A DNA stretch of 64,000 nucleotides from Aquibium oceanicum (GTDB taxonomy: Bacteria > Pseudomonadota > Alphaproteobacteria > Rhizobiales > Rhizobiaceae): contig NZ_CP018171.1 in the NCBI RefSeq assembly GCF_001889605.1, positions 2,192,501-2,256,500 of the forward strand. Reading direction: 5' to 3'. Below the pieces are notes generated by a model that saw only the letters and a program-made list of their open reading frames with translations, searched no databases and was not told the DNA's origin. The position numbers were made by a program, and so were the translations under genes. Positions 25,251 to 35,168 of the stretch are shown here, in pieces. The first letter of the stretch is position 1. Each line of letters opens with the position of its first letter.

Positions 25251-27401
25251 ATGGCCGGCCCGCACGCCCCCGGAAGTGACCTGGACATCGACATCGGCGC
25301 CCTGACCGCGAGCCTTGCGCGCGACTGGTTGCGGATCGTCCTCGTCGTCCTCGCGGTGACGGCCGTGGCCTTCATCCTGGCATCGACCGCGCAGAAGCAC
25401 TACAAGGCGGAAACGCGGCTTCTGATCGAGGAGCGTGAATCGGTCTTCACGCGGCCCGACGCCAATGGCAGCAATTCGCCGGTCCTCGACGACCAGGGCG
25501 TCACCAGCCAGGTCGAGGTGATTTCGTCTTCCGACCTGCTCAAGCAGGTCGCGAGCGATTTGGGCTTAGCCAGACTGGAAGAGTTCGAGGCCTCCGGCGA
25601 AGTTTCGATGCTCGGCAGGCTGCTGATCATCGCCGGGCTGCGCAACGATCCCGTCGAATTGCCTCCCGAGGAGCGGGTTCTCAAGAACTTCCGCGAGAAG
25701 CTGACCGTCTACAGGGTCGAGGGGTCGCGCGTCATCGTCGTCCAGTTCTCGTCCGTGGACCCGGAACTGGCGGCGAAGGTCCCGAATGCCATCGCGGATG
25801 CCTATCTGGCCTTGCAGCGCAAGGCCAAGGCTCAGTCGGACACGGATGCGACGGAGTGGCTGGAACCCGAGATCGCCGACCTGCGCGACAAGGTGAAGGA
25901 AGCCGAGGGCAGGGTTGCCGATTTCCGCGGCGGGTCGGACCTCCTGATGGGGTCCAACAATTCGGCGCTGGCCACCCAGCAGCTCTCGGAACTCTCGAGC
26001 GAACTGTCGCGGGTCAAGGCGAACCGTGCCTCGGCGGAAGCGACGGCTTCGGCGGTGCGCAACGCGCTCGCCGCCGGGGCGTCGATCGATGCCCTGCCGG
26101 AAGTGCTGTCCTCGCCGCTGATCCAGCGCCTGCGGGAAAGCCAGGTTCAGCTCAGGGCGACGATCGCTGATCTTTCCTCGACGCTTCTCGACAACCACCC
26201 GCGCATCCGCGCGCTTCGTTCACAGCTTGCCGATCTCGACTCCCAGATCCGCAGCGAGGCCAACAAGGTGCTCGAAGGGCTGGAGACCGAAGCGGAGGCT
26301 GCGCGGCTTCGCGAGCGCGAACTCATCGCGGAAGTGAACCGCCTGAAGGCCGAGTCGGCGCGTGTCGGCGAGCAGGAGGTCGAACTTCGCGCGCTGGAAC
26401 GCGAGGCGGCCTCCCAGCGGGACCTGCTGGAATCCTATCTGTCGCGCTACCGCGAGGCGGTGTCGCGCAAGGATCGCAACTATCTTCCCGCCGATGCGCG
26501 CATCTTTTCGCGAGCGTCGGTGCCGTCCGAACCGTACTTCCCCAAGGTGGTCCCCATCACCGGTGCCGCATTTGCCGCATCGCTCCTGGTCATGGTGGTC
26601 TTCACGCTGATGCGCGAACTGTTCAGCGGGCGCGCCATGCGGCCGGCGGACCGCGCCGCGGCCGAGCCCGTCCGGCAGGTCGTCATGCCAACGCATGCGG
26701 AGAACGAAGCGGACGAGGACGTCGCCCCGGTTCCGGTCGCAGCGACCGTCGCCTCCGATCCCGAGCCGGAACGGCCGGTTGCTGTGCCCGTGTTCACGAA
26801 GGGACAGGTCTCGATCCAGGATGCCGCCGAACGGCTCATCGCGCGTGGCGCTTCTCGCGCCGTCTTCGTCTCTCCGGAAGGCGACGAGGGTGCCGCGGCT
26901 GCCGTCATGGTGGCGCGGGAGGTCGCGGATGCCGGATTGCGGACGCTGCTTCTCGATCTCACCTCCACCGGCGCGGCATCGGGGCCGATGCTCGACGGCG
27001 CGAAATTGCCGGGCATCACCGACCTGCTCTGCTCGAAGGCCCAGTTCACCGACGTCATCCATCCGGACCTCTATTCGGATTGCCATGTCATCCCCGTCGG
27101 CAATTCCGATCCGGCCCGCGCGATGCGTGCGGTGGACAGGCTTCCGATCATCATGGAATCGCTGACGACCGCCTACGACATGGTGATCGTGGAATGCGGC
27201 CCGGCCGACGGCGCGAGCATCAAGCGGCTGGTGTCGGGTGCGAGCGAGGTCGTGATCAGCGTGATCGAGGAAGACGACGCGGCGGTCTCGGCCACCGAGG
27301 ACGAGCTCAAGTCGGTCGGGTTCGAGAAGGCTTTCCTCGTGACCCCGATCGGCTACGAACCGCCGCATGCACCGCTCCCTGACGAGCGGAGCGCCGCCTG
27401 A
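25251..27401 (+). CDS. Polysaccharide co-polymerase with degenerate tyrosine-kinase domain
   Basis: A 716-residue Wzz/ExoP-GumC family protein controlling chain length and export. A first membrane helix (about 27-47) is followed by a Wzz domain, a long periplasmic coiled coil (about 195-400), a Pro-rich motif (VPSEPYFPKVVP) and a second helix (about 435-458). The cytoplasmic domain (about 520-700) aligns with bacterial tyrosine kinases, but the Walker A place reads SPEGDEGAAAA with no lysine, Walker A' reads LLLDLTS, and there is no C-terminal tyrosine cluster. It is therefore probably catalytically dead and structural. Confidence 0.87.
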   Translation: MAGPHAPGSDLDIDIGALTASLARDWLRIVLVVLAVTAVAFILASTAQKHYKAETRLLIEERESVFTRPDANGSNSPVLDDQGVTSQVEVISSSDLLKQVASDLGLARLEEFEASGEVSMLGRLLIIAGLRNDPVELPPEERVLKNFREKLTVYRVEGSRVIVVQFSSVDPELAAKVPNAIADAYLALQRKAKAQSDTDATEWLEPEIADLRDKVKEAEGRVADFRGGSDLLMGSNNSALATQQLSELSSELSRVKANRASAEATASAVRNALAAGASIDALPEVLSSPLIQRLRESQVQLRATIADLSSTLLDNHPRIRALRSQLADLDSQIRSEANKVLEGLETEAEAARLRERELIAEVNRLKAESARVGEQEVELRALEREAASQRDLLESYLSRYREAVSRKDRNYLPADARIFSRASVPSEPYFPKVVPITGAAFAASLLVMVVFTLMRELFSGRAMRPADRAAAEPVRQVVMPTHAENEADEDVAPVPVAATVASDPEPERPVAVPVFTKGQVSIQDAAERLIARGASRAVFVSPEGDEGAAAAVMVAREVADAGLRTLLLDLTSTGAASGPMLDGAKLPGITDLLCSKAQFTDVIHPDLYSDCHVIPVGNSDPARAMRAVDRLPIIMESLTTAYDMVIVECGPADGASIKRLVSGASEVVISVIEEDDAAVSATEDELKSVGFEKAFLVTPIGYEPPHAPLPDERSAA

Positions 27402-27437
27402 GGCGTACGCTCGCGTTTGGTGAACCGGGGGAGGGCG

Positions 27438-28646
27438 CTACGCGGCCTTTCCCTTGCCGGCCGCGGCCCGGCGCAGCCGCTTCACGAATGTCCAGGCGAA
27501 TTCGTTCGACTTGATGAGCCGCTTGGCGGTGTTGGTCGCCTGGCGAAGGCCGATCGCCAGCCGGCCCCTGGCGCCGATGGGAATGGCGACATCGAAATGC
27601 CTCGTCTCGACATCGCACCAAAGCCGCTTGTAGGTCTCGTCGCCGACACTGAAATCGTAGAAGGCGATATCGTCCTCGCAGGCTTCGCGGATGTTTTCGA
27701 AGAACAGGAATTCGCCGGGGCTCGTCGATGCGAGTTCGTCTTCCGCAATGGAGCCGAATTCGCAGATCACCGATGATGGCGTGAGGCTGCAGCCGGTGAT
27801 GGCACGCAATTTCCCGCCTATCTCGAGTCCGTGCAGGAAGAATTCCGGCTTCGCGTCCGCCTCGCTCGCAGCGCCGAACAGGTCGCGGAAGAATTCCTGA
27901 ACTGTCCGGTCGCCGAAGACGTCCTGAATGCCGTTGGCGGCGAGCCTCGCCGCCTTCATCGCGAAGAAGGCCTCCAGCAGAGCATCCGTTTCGGCACGGC
28001 TCGTCGCGCGTATCCGCTTGTATCCGCCGGCGGCTTCGAACTTCCTGATCTGCGATCGATGCTTCTTGCGTTTGCGCTTGGCGCTCGCCCGCTCCAGCAC
28101 GGCGTCGAACCCGCCGGCGAGATCGACGGCCAGCGCGGGGTTGGGGCTCTCCCAGGACGCCAGCGTGGCGAGAGGGTTCGCGGCTCCTTCGAAGGATTTG
28201 ACCTGGCGTTCGAGAAGCAACAGATCCACGTCCGGACGCGCCGCTTTCAGCGCCGCCGACAGAGCCTTGCCGCCGGCCAGGTCGAATTCGCTTTTGCCGA
28301 GGACCGCCGGAAAGTTGCCGTTCGCGTGGCTGCCGCCGGGGAAGCGGGCAATGCGGAACGCGCCCTCGCGAACGATCTCGAGCGGGATCGCCATGCCGCC
28401 GGCGTCGCTTTCCCATGAAAGCACGACGACGTCCGGATTACAGTGCCGCGCCCAGGATTCCACCCAGCGCGGGGATTGGGGCGGTGCAAAAAGCGCGCGG
28501 GCGCAGAATTCGGAATAGGCGAAAATGGCTGCTTCATTCGTGAGGCAGCGCACGGAGAAACCGGCGGCCGCCTTCGAGCCGGTACCGTCGAGTGTCCGCC
28601 CGTCTGGCGCGAAATGCAGGTCGGCGGATGCGCGGGCGTCAACCAT
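27438..28646 (-). CDS. GNAT-fold acyltransferase (CelD/BcsL-like)
   Basis: A 402-residue protein with the GNAT-type acyltransferase fold of the CelD/BcsL group, common in exopolysaccharide clusters. Recognisable parts are the N-terminal WVESWARHCNPDVVVLSW, the basic KRKRKKHRSQIRKFEAAGGY that often marks the domain start, LRAITGCSL and SPGEFLFFENIREACED, and DETYKRLWC. It probably acylates a sugar of the polymer. It is transcribed towards the co-polymerase gene and divergent from the deacetylase gene. Donor and acceptor are unknown. Confidence 0.8.
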   Translation of the reverse strand: MVDARASADLHFAPDGRTLDGTGSKAAAGFSVRCLTNEAAIFAYSEFCARALFAPPQSPRWVESWARHCNPDVVVLSWESDAGGMAIPLEIVREGAFRIARFPGGSHANGNFPAVLGKSEFDLAGGKALSAALKAARPDVDLLLLERQVKSFEGAANPLATLASWESPNPALAVDLAGGFDAVLERASAKRKRKKHRSQIRKFEAAGGYKRIRATSRAETDALLEAFFAMKAARLAANGIQDVFGDRTVQEFFRDLFGAASEADAKPEFFLHGLEIGGKLRAITGCSLTPSSVICEFGSIAEDELASTSPGEFLFFENIREACEDDIAFYDFSVGDETYKRLWCDVETRHFDVAIPIGARGRLAIGLRQATNTAKRLIKSNEFAWTFVKRLRRAAAGKGKAA

Positions 28647-28738
28647 ACCTTTATCCTTCGGGGCTAATGAATCGGTTTGACATGGCGCCGCCTGGCGCCT
28701 GCTTCAGGATGCGGAGCCTATCCGCAAATGGTGAAAGA

Positions 28739-29797
28739 ATGATCGACAGGGGGGAATTGCTGAGGAAGCTGATCCTCAATGCAATCCGCTTTTCGCTCCT
28801 GGCCCCGCTCGCCAGCCGCTACTATTCCGGCGTCGGCGCAATCCTGATGCTTCACCGGGTCAACGTCGCGCCGCTCACGACCATTGGTGCGAACCGGCAT
28901 CTGACCGTCACGCCCGGATTCCTCGACGAACTTCTGACCGAAGTGAAGCGCCTCGGCTTCGAATTCGTCTCCATGGACGAGACGGTGGAGCGCCTTTCCA
29001 GCGGCAGGCGCGGTGGCAGGTATGTGACCATCACCGCCGACGACGCCTACCGGGACAATCTGGTGGAAGCCCTGCCGGTGCTGGAAGCCCACGACGCGCC
29101 GATGACCATCTACGTGGCTCCCGGCCTGACCGAAGGCAACGTCTTCCTCTGGTGGGAACTGCTGGAGGAGGTCGTGAGCCGCCGGCCGACGGTCTATCTG
29201 AAGACGCCGGAAGGAAGGATGGTCTTCGAATGTGCTTCCAAGGCCGAAAAATTCCGCGCGAACGCGGAGATCCACGACTACCTCACCGAGAAGATCGCCG
29301 AGGAAGACCAGCTCGACGTGGTTCGTGAACTGGCGTGGTCTTCCGGCCTGGACCCCCGCGAACTCGGCAAGAAAGCTCTGCTCGATTGGGACGAACTGCG
29401 CGGAATGGTGGCGCATCCGCTGATCACTATCGGAGCCCACACCGTGCATCACTACAATCTGAGAAGGCTCTCCGAGGAGAAGGCACGTCGCGAGATCACC
29501 GAAGCGGCGGGGATACTGGAGATGGAACTCGGCGAGAAGCCGCGCCACCTGGCCTATCCCTATGGATACGACGCCGCGGTCGGAGCCCGGGAGGTCCGAC
29601 TAGCCCGGGAAGCAGGATACGCCTCGGCCGTAACCACCCGCCATGGGCTGCTGCAAGCGGAGCACGCCGCGCACCTCCACGCCTTGCCGCGCATTTCCAT
29701 CAATGGCCGGTATCAGTGCGTGAAGCACGTCGGGACAATGCTTTCGGGGATTACCACGCCGATCGCCAACCGCGGCAGGCGCGTCGTCACGGTCTGA
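28739..29797 (+). CDS. Polysaccharide deacetylase family protein
   Basis: A 352-residue NodB-fold carbohydrate esterase-4 type protein. Visible are ILMLHRV, YVTITADDAYRDN (the TFDD-like metal motif, here T-A-D-D), MTIYVAPGL, ITIGAHTVHHYNL (H-x3-H metal site) and HLAYPYGYDAAV. It would remove N- or O-acetyl groups from a surface glycan. ATG at 28739 is chosen; ATGs at 28667 and 28682 are possible. No signal peptide is clear. It is divergent from the acyltransferase, so the pair could set the polymer's acyl pattern. Confidence 0.88.
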   Translation: MIDRGELLRKLILNAIRFSLLAPLASRYYSGVGAILMLHRVNVAPLTTIGANRHLTVTPGFLDELLTEVKRLGFEFVSMDETVERLSSGRRGGRYVTITADDAYRDNLVEALPVLEAHDAPMTIYVAPGLTEGNVFLWWELLEEVVSRRPTVYLKTPEGRMVFECASKAEKFRANAEIHDYLTEKIAEEDQLDVVRELAWSSGLDPRELGKKALLDWDELRGMVAHPLITIGAHTVHHYNLRRLSEEKARREITEAAGILEMELGEKPRHLAYPYGYDAAVGAREVRLAREAGYASAVTTRHGLLQAEHAAHLHALPRISINGRYQCVKHVGTMLSGITTPIANRGRRVVTV

Positions 29798-29846
29798 GCC
29801 GGCGGTCGCCAACGCACTCGCGACGCTTGCACTCCAGTCGGAGCGG

Positions 29847-30062
29847 TCAGCCGCGAGGCTTCGGCGCGCTCGCCATCCACTTGATGATCCACATCGCCGG
29901 CAGGACCCACAGCAGGCCGGTGAAGAAGAAATAGGCCAGGTGGACGACCCAGCTGGACTCGGCCAGGCGCGCCGTCGCCACCGCGGTCGCGACCAGCGCG
30001 TAGATCACGACCAGGGCCACCAGCAGGATCGAGCCGATGAACTTTTTCAGACGGACGGGCAT
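29847..30062 (-). CDS. DUF2842 small membrane protein
   Basis: A 71-residue protein with two transmembrane helices (about 9-31 and 41-63) matching the alphaproteobacterial DUF2842 family: [20 protein letters not shown] and [19 protein letters not shown]. Function is unknown. AAAGGAA precedes the ATG. In related genomes it often neighbours the haem A synthase gene, as here. Confidence 0.85.
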   Translation of the reverse strand: MPVRLKKFIGSILLVALVVIYALVATAVATARLAESSWVVHLAYFFFTGLLWVLPAMWIIKWMASAPKPRG

Positions 30063-30220
30063 CTCGGTTCCTTTCGCTCGCTTTTAGCGGCCGGCCCGCC
30101 AAGCGCAATCCCGGAACCCGAACGGATCGCGCGGCGCGACGGCTTGCCGCGCGATCCAATCTTGCCAGCGCCACACTGATCGTTCACGAGCATTCCATCC
30201 CGCGCATCTGGACCGATCAC

Positions 30221-31312
30221 ATGACAGCCTTCGCAGAACCGGTGCTTCACGACCGATTGGAACGGCAGGCGCACAATCGCGTCCTCGTCCGCGGCTGGCT
30301 CTACGTCGTCCTGCTCATGCTGTTCGCGCTGGTGTTCGTCGGCGGCGCAACCCGGCTCACCGAGTCCGGCCTGTCGATCACGGAATGGAAGCCGATACAC
30401 GGCGTCATTCCGCCGCTGTCGGACGCGGAATGGCAGGAGGAGTTCGAAAAGTACCGCCAGATCCCCGAGTACCAGCAGATCAACAAGGGGATGAGCCTAG
30501 ACGCCTTCAAGACGATCTTCTGGTGGGAATGGACGCACAGGCTGCTTGCGCGCGGCGTCGGCTTCGTCTTTGCGCTGCCTCTCGCCTTTTTCTGGGTCAC
30601 CGGCAGGCTGGAACGCAGCCTCAAGCCGAAGCTCGTCGGCATCCTGCTCCTCGGCGCCTTTCAGGGGGCGGTCGGCTGGTGGATGGTGGCCTCAGGGCTC
30701 GTCGAACGCACCGACGTCAGCCAGTACCGGCTCGCCACGCACCTCACCATCGCCTGCATCATCTTCGCCGCGACCATGGTCGTCGCGCGTGGTCTGGCGC
30801 CGCATTCGGCCCCGCGATCCTCGCCCGAGACGCGACGCTTCGCCGGCATCCTGCTGCTCCTAGCGCTCATCCAGATCTATCTCGGCGGCCTCGTCGCCGG
30901 CCTCAACGCGGGTTTCGCCTACAACACTTGGCCGCTGATGGACGGAAGCATCGTCCCCGGCGATCTGCTGGTCCAGCAGCCCTGGTTCCTCAACTTCTTC
31001 GAGAATGCAAAGACCGTGCAGTTCGTCCATCGTATGGGCGGATACGTCCTCTTTGCGGCCGCGCTCTGGCATGTCTTCGCGGCGCGGTCGGCCGATCGCG
31101 GCAGCACGCATGCGCGCCGCGCCGTGGTGTTCTTCCACCTCGTCCTGGTGCAGGCCGCCATCGGCATCACCACGCTTCTGACGGTCGTCGACATCGGCTG
31201 GGCGCTGCTGCACCAGGCCTTCGCGCTGGTTGTGCTGGGCTTCGCCGCCGCCCATTGGCGGGCGACACGAGGCAGCTATCCGGCCGAAACGGGCGTCGTG
31301 GTCAGGAGCTGA
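30221..31312 (+). CDS. ctaA: Haem A synthase (CtaA/Cox15)
   Basis: A 363-residue, eight-helix inner-membrane protein that oxidises the haem O methyl group to make haem A for aa3-type oxidases. Type-2 (Cox15) marks: [52 protein letters not shown] and [11 protein letters not shown] with conserved haem-ligand histidines. Start ATG at 30221. Its stop is 3 bp from the convergent YunG-like gene. An aa3 oxidase is implied elsewhere in the genome. Confidence 0.94.
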   Translation: MTAFAEPVLHDRLERQAHNRVLVRGWLYVVLLMLFALVFVGGATRLTESGLSITEWKPIHGVIPPLSDAEWQEEFEKYRQIPEYQQINKGMSLDAFKTIFWWEWTHRLLARGVGFVFALPLAFFWVTGRLERSLKPKLVGILLLGAFQGAVGWWMVASGLVERTDVSQYRLATHLTIACIIFAATMVVARGLAPHSAPRSSPETRRFAGILLLLALIQIYLGGLVAGLNAGFAYNTWPLMDGSIVPGDLLVQQPWFLNFFENAKTVQFVHRMGGYVLFAAALWHVFAARSADRGSTHARRAVVFFHLVLVQAAIGITTLLTVVDIGWALLHQAFALVVLGFAAAHWRATRGSYPAETGVVVRS

Positions 31313-31315
31313 GGG

Positions 31316-31648
31316 CTAAAGCCGTTCCCGGAGCGCCGCGTACTGCGCGGGGCTTGTATCCGCCAGAGCGTCCTCGCGCGTCGCGGGCAGGTCCTCGAAC
31401 GGGATCGGACTTGCGAACTGGCCGATGGTGAGGTCCCAGCGCACGTTTCCGACGCGGTTGTAGAAATGCATGCCACCGGGCGTGCGCGTCTTCAGGATCT
31501 CGCCGCCGAACAGGTCCTGCACGACAAGGGCGTTGACGCTGCACTGCCCCTTCGCCGGCATGTCTGCCGTCCAAACGCTCGACGACTGTGCCGACCAGGC
31601 GGTCTTCAGCTCTTCGTAGAGGGCGAGCGGATCGCGATAGGCGCGCAT
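31316..31648 (-). CDS. YunG-like conserved protein
   Basis: A 110-residue protein similar to the uncharacterised YunG family: AWSAQSSSVWTADMPAKGQC, VNALVVQDLFGGEILK and MHFYNRV. No membrane span or signal. It begins immediately after argC stops (adjacent bases), so it is probably co-transcribed. Function is unknown; a Cys within AKGQCSV is conserved in relatives I recall. Confidence 0.72.
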   Translation of the reverse strand: MRAYRDPLALYEELKTAWSAQSSSVWTADMPAKGQCSVNALVVQDLFGGEILKTRTPGGMHFYNRVGNVRWDLTIGQFASPIPFEDLPATREDALADTSPAQYAALRERL

Positions 31649-32590
31649 TCAGGCGGCACGGCCGAGCATCAGGTCCATGTTCTGGACCGCCGCTCCGGAC
31701 GCGCCCTTGCCGAGATTGTCGAGCACCGCGACGAGATTCGCCTGTCCCTTGCCTTCGGTCCCGAAGACGTAGAGCTTCATCCGGTCGGTGCCATTCAGCG
31801 CCGTCGGGTCGAGGCGCGCGAGCTTCGCGCTTTCTTCGAGTGGAACGACTTCGACCACCGACTGGCCGGCGTAATGCGAAGCCAGCGCGCCGTGGAGGTC
31901 CTCCAGCGACGGATCGCCGTTGAGGTCGGCCATGTGCAGCGGCACCTGCACGATCATGCCTTGCGCGAAGCGGCCGACGCTCGGCGAGAAGATCGGCCGC
32001 CGCTCGATGAGCCCATGCTGCTGCATCTCGGGCACGTGCTTGTGCGACAGGGTGAGCCCGTAAAGGAAATGCGGCGCGGCAATGTGGTCGGGGTTCGCCT
32101 CGTCCTCCATCTGCGCGATCATCTGCTTGCCTCCCCCGGTATAGCCCGAGATCGCGTTGACCGTGACGGGATAATCGGCGGGCAGGATGCCGGCTTCCAC
32201 CAGCGGCCGGATGAGCCCGATGGCGCCGGTCGGGTAGCAGCCAGGATTGGCGACGAGCCGCGCCCCAGCGATCCGGTCGCGCAGCCCTCTGGTCATTTCG
32301 GCAAAGCCGTAAGCCCAGTCGGGATGCGTCCGGTGGGCGGTGGAGGTATCGATGATGCGGGTCGAGTTGGCGCCTTCCAGGATACCCACCGCCTCGCGCG
32401 AGGCATCGTCGGGAAGGCACAGGATCGCCACGTCCGCTTCCTTCAGCATGTCTTCCCGAAGGCTGCGGTTGCGCCGCTCGGCTTCGGGGATGGACATGAT
32501 TTCGAGATCGGCGCGTCCGGCGAGCCGGGTCCGGATCTGGAGCCCCGTGGTGCCGTGTTCGCCGTCGATGAAGATTTTCGGTCTGGTCAC
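31649..32590 (-). CDS. argC: N-acetyl-gamma-glutamyl-phosphate reductase (short type)
   Basis: A 313-residue arginine-biosynthesis enzyme reducing N-acetylglutamyl phosphate to the semialdehyde with NADPH. It belongs to the shorter type 2 family: [20 protein letters not shown] at the N terminus, catalytic Cys in [10 protein letters not shown], and [13 protein letters not shown]. Co-directional with the YunG-like gene downstream and speB upstream, as often seen in rhizobia. Confidence 0.95.
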   Translation of the reverse strand: MTRPKIFIDGEHGTTGLQIRTRLAGRADLEIMSIPEAERRNRSLREDMLKEADVAILCLPDDASREAVGILEGANSTRIIDTSTAHRTHPDWAYGFAEMTRGLRDRIAGARLVANPGCYPTGAIGLIRPLVEAGILPADYPVTVNAISGYTGGGKQMIAQMEDEANPDHIAAPHFLYGLTLSHKHVPEMQQHGLIERRPIFSPSVGRFAQGMIVQVPLHMADLNGDPSLEDLHGALASHYAGQSVVEVVPLEESAKLARLDPTALNGTDRMKLYVFGTEGKGQANLVAVLDNLGKGASGAAVQNMDLMLGRAA

Positions 32591-32735
32591 TGTTTCGTCC
32601 GCCTGAAAAAGGAAAGAGGGTCAATGGCTTGAGGCCATGTCTGGAATCTGTCCGGAAAGGCGGTGAATCAGTGCGCGAAGACGCTGACTCAGAGAGCGAG
32701 CCTGTCCGGGCCGGCCGGTCCTGTTCGTCGTCGCA

Positions 32736-33689
32736 TCATCGCGGTCGCGCCTTCTTCTCCGCCAGCAGGCCCAGATAGTGCTGGGCGACCGTGGCGCCTG
32801 CGATGGCGGTGATGTCCGCGTGATCGTAGGCCGGCGCGACTTCTACAATATCGGCACCCACCATGTCGAGATCGCCGAGCTGGCGCAGCACCGACAGCAT
32901 CTTGGCGGAGGAAGGGCCGCCCGCGACGGGCGTTCCCGTGCCGGGGGCGAATGCCGGATCGAGGCAGTCGATGTCGAAAGTGACGTAGGTCTTCGCGCCG
33001 CCGGTGCGCTCCACGATGGCCTTCGCAATGTCGGCGGCCTTCATCTCGTCGAGATCGTAGCCGTGGAGGATCTCGATCCCGAAGTCTTCCGGCGCATGCG
33101 TGCGGATGCCGACCTGGATCGAGCGCTCGGGATCGATGACGCCGTCGCGCACGGCCCGCGCCACAAAGGAGCCGTGATCGATGCGCTTTCCGTCGTCAAA
33201 CCACGTGTCCTGGTGCGCGTCGAACTGCACGAGCGCCAGCTTGCCGTGCCTGGCGGCATGCGCCTTCAGCAGCGGCCAGGTAACGAAATGATCGCCGCCG
33301 AGCGAGAGGAGAAAGGCGCCGGACTTCAGGAGCTTCGCCGCGTCGCGCTCGATCTTGCCTGGGGTCTTCTGGTGATTGCCGGTGTCGAGCAGGCAGTCGC
33401 CATAGTCGACCACGGCGAGATCGGCGAACAGGTCGCGATGAAAAGGATACTGCGGATCATTGTCGAAGATCGCCGCCGCGCGGCGGATCGCCTGCGGGCC
33501 GAAACGCGCGCCAGACCGGTTGGTGACGGCGGCGTCGAAGGGGATGCCCCAGACGATGGCATCGGCGCCCTTGACGTTCTTCGTGTAGCGCCGCCGCATG
33601 AAGGACAGCGCGCCGGCATAGGTCGGATCGCTGGCGCTCCCGGTCATCGAGCGGGCGGTGAAGGCGTGGTCGATCGTCGAGGCGGGCAT
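32736..33689 (-). CDS. speB: Agmatinase / ureohydrolase
   Basis: A 317-residue Mn-dependent ureohydrolase converting agmatine (or a related guanidino compound) to putrescine and urea. Metal-ligand motifs are GGDHFVTWPLL, FDAHQDTW and DIDCLDPAFAPGTGTP. ATG at 33689 follows AGGAAC; a 17-codon upstream extension has no ribosome site. It lies 145 bp upstream of argC in the same direction. Confidence 0.92.
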   Translation of the reverse strand: MPASTIDHAFTARSMTGSASDPTYAGALSFMRRRYTKNVKGADAIVWGIPFDAAVTNRSGARFGPQAIRRAAAIFDNDPQYPFHRDLFADLAVVDYGDCLLDTGNHQKTPGKIERDAAKLLKSGAFLLSLGGDHFVTWPLLKAHAARHGKLALVQFDAHQDTWFDDGKRIDHGSFVARAVRDGVIDPERSIQVGIRTHAPEDFGIEILHGYDLDEMKAADIAKAIVERTGGAKTYVTFDIDCLDPAFAPGTGTPVAGGPSSAKMLSVLRQLGDLDMVGADIVEVAPAYDHADITAIAGATVAQHYLGLLAEKKARPR

Positions 33690-33841
33690 GATCCGTTCCT
33701 GTTCGCACAAGTAGGTAATCCATGACGGCAAGCCGCTCAAGCGAGCGGCACGGATATTGCAAGGAACGGACCAGGGAACGGGTGACTGTACGACGATTGT
33801 CTTCCTTCGGGACAGGGGAGATGACGAAGGAGGCTGCGCAG

Positions 33842-35095
33842 GTGAAGACCGTTTCCAATCAATCCGTCCAAGACATCGGCTCGACCATTCCGGGACGTTT
33901 CGATGTGCTCGACAGCTGGCGCGGCATCGCCGCCGTCATGGTCGTGCTGTTCCACGTGCAGATCGTCGGTAACATCCACGATCTGCCGATCGTTCGCGCG
34001 GGCGAGACATTCGTGGACTTCTTCTTCGTGCTCTCGGGTTTCGTGATCGCCCACGCCTATGCCGGCCGCGTGAACTCGGGTCAGCAGTTCGTGGGTTTCG
34101 TCGTGCAGCGCCTCGGTCGCGTCTACCCGCTGCACGCGGTGATGCTGCTTCTGTACCTGCTGTTTGAGACGGCCAAGGCGGTCGTGCCTTCGCTTGGCAG
34201 CGCGGCGGATCCCGCCTTTTCCGGCAGCAACGAGATGTCGGCCATCGTCAGCAACCTCCTTCTGGTGCAGGCATGGGGCTTCGAAGACGGGCTGACCTGG
34301 AACACGCCCTCGTGGAGCATTTCGGGAGAACTGCTCGCCTACTTGCTCTTCGGCGCGGCCGCCCTCTCGTTCGGGCGCAAGCTGTGGATGGCGGCCGCGG
34401 TCGGGGCCATCGCGTCGTTCGCGGTGCTTCTGCTCGCCGCCCCCAAAGGCATGGAATCGACCTTCGACTTCGGCGCCGTGCGGGCGCTCTACGGCTTCTG
34501 CCTCGGCGTGCTCCTGCACCGGGCCATCATCGCCGGCGTGATGCGGACGCGGGAAGAACTGCGGCGCGAACCGTCGCAGGCCGCGAGGCTCGCCTGGACC
34601 ATCGCCGAGCTCGCGGCGATCGGCTGCATCGTCGCATACGTCGGGGCGAGCCACCAGAACGCGGCCGCCTTCGCCGCACCGCTGGTCTTCGCCTTCGCCA
34701 TCAACGTCTTCGCGCACGAAGGTGGCCATGTCAGCCGGCTGCTGCGCTGGAGGCCTTTCCTGACAGTGGGCATGCTGTCCTATTCCATCTACATGATTCA
34801 CATGTTCGTGCTGCTGCGCTGCCTCAATGTGGGGCGCCTGGCCGACAAGGTGCTGGGAACGGAGATACTCCGGCCGATGGACGGCAATGCCGCGCATGGC
34901 CTGGTGATCGACTTCGGCAACCGCTTCGCGGGCGATCTCGCCATCGTCGGTGTGTTGGGCGTGATTGTCGCGATCAGCTACGTCACCTACCGGGTGATCG
35001 AGCGCCCGGGCCAACAGGCGTTCCGCAGGCTCGCACGACGGATGACGGACCGGCGTGATGAGCGTCTAGGCACCGTAGCAATCCGCACCGCCTGA
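33842..35095 (+). CDS. Acyltransferase family 3 (OafA/ExoZ-like)
   Basis: A 417-residue, about ten-helix membrane acyltransferase that O-acylates surface glycans. Family marks are RFDVLDSWRGIAAVMVVLFH (catalytic His), FVDFFFVLSGFVIAHAY and YSIYMIHMFVLL. GTG at 33842 was chosen because AAGGAGG at 33827-33833 lies 8 bases before it; ATG at 33821 is an alternative. It sits between speB and rpsI, normally a housekeeping neighbourhood, and may be an insertion. Target polysaccharide is unknown. Confidence 0.87.
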   Translation: MKTVSNQSVQDIGSTIPGRFDVLDSWRGIAAVMVVLFHVQIVGNIHDLPIVRAGETFVDFFFVLSGFVIAHAYAGRVNSGQQFVGFVVQRLGRVYPLHAVMLLLYLLFETAKAVVPSLGSAADPAFSGSNEMSAIVSNLLLVQAWGFEDGLTWNTPSWSISGELLAYLLFGAAALSFGRKLWMAAAVGAIASFAVLLLAAPKGMESTFDFGAVRALYGFCLGVLLHRAIIAGVMRTREELRREPSQAARLAWTIAELAAIGCIVAYVGASHQNAAAFAAPLVFAFAINVFAHEGGHVSRLLRWRPFLTVGMLSYSIYMIHMFVLLRCLNVGRLADKVLGTEILRPMDGNAAHGLVIDFGNRFAGDLAIVGVLGVIVAISYVTYRVIERPGQQAFRRLARRMTDRRDERLGTVAIRTA

Positions 35096-35105
35096 AGGCG
35101 GACAT

Positions 35106-35130
35106 GAAAAAGGCCGCGCGAGGCGGCCTT
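35106..35130 (-). terminator. Rho-independent terminator of rplM-rpsI
   Basis: Read on the minus strand, an AAGGCCGC/GCGGCCTT stem (8 bp, 5-nt loop) is followed by a run of Ts. It begins 39 bp after the rpsI stop. Confidence 0.85.
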
Positions 35131-35168
35131 GATCGGTCTTGAGCAGTAGGCGGGATCCCCGCCCGAAC

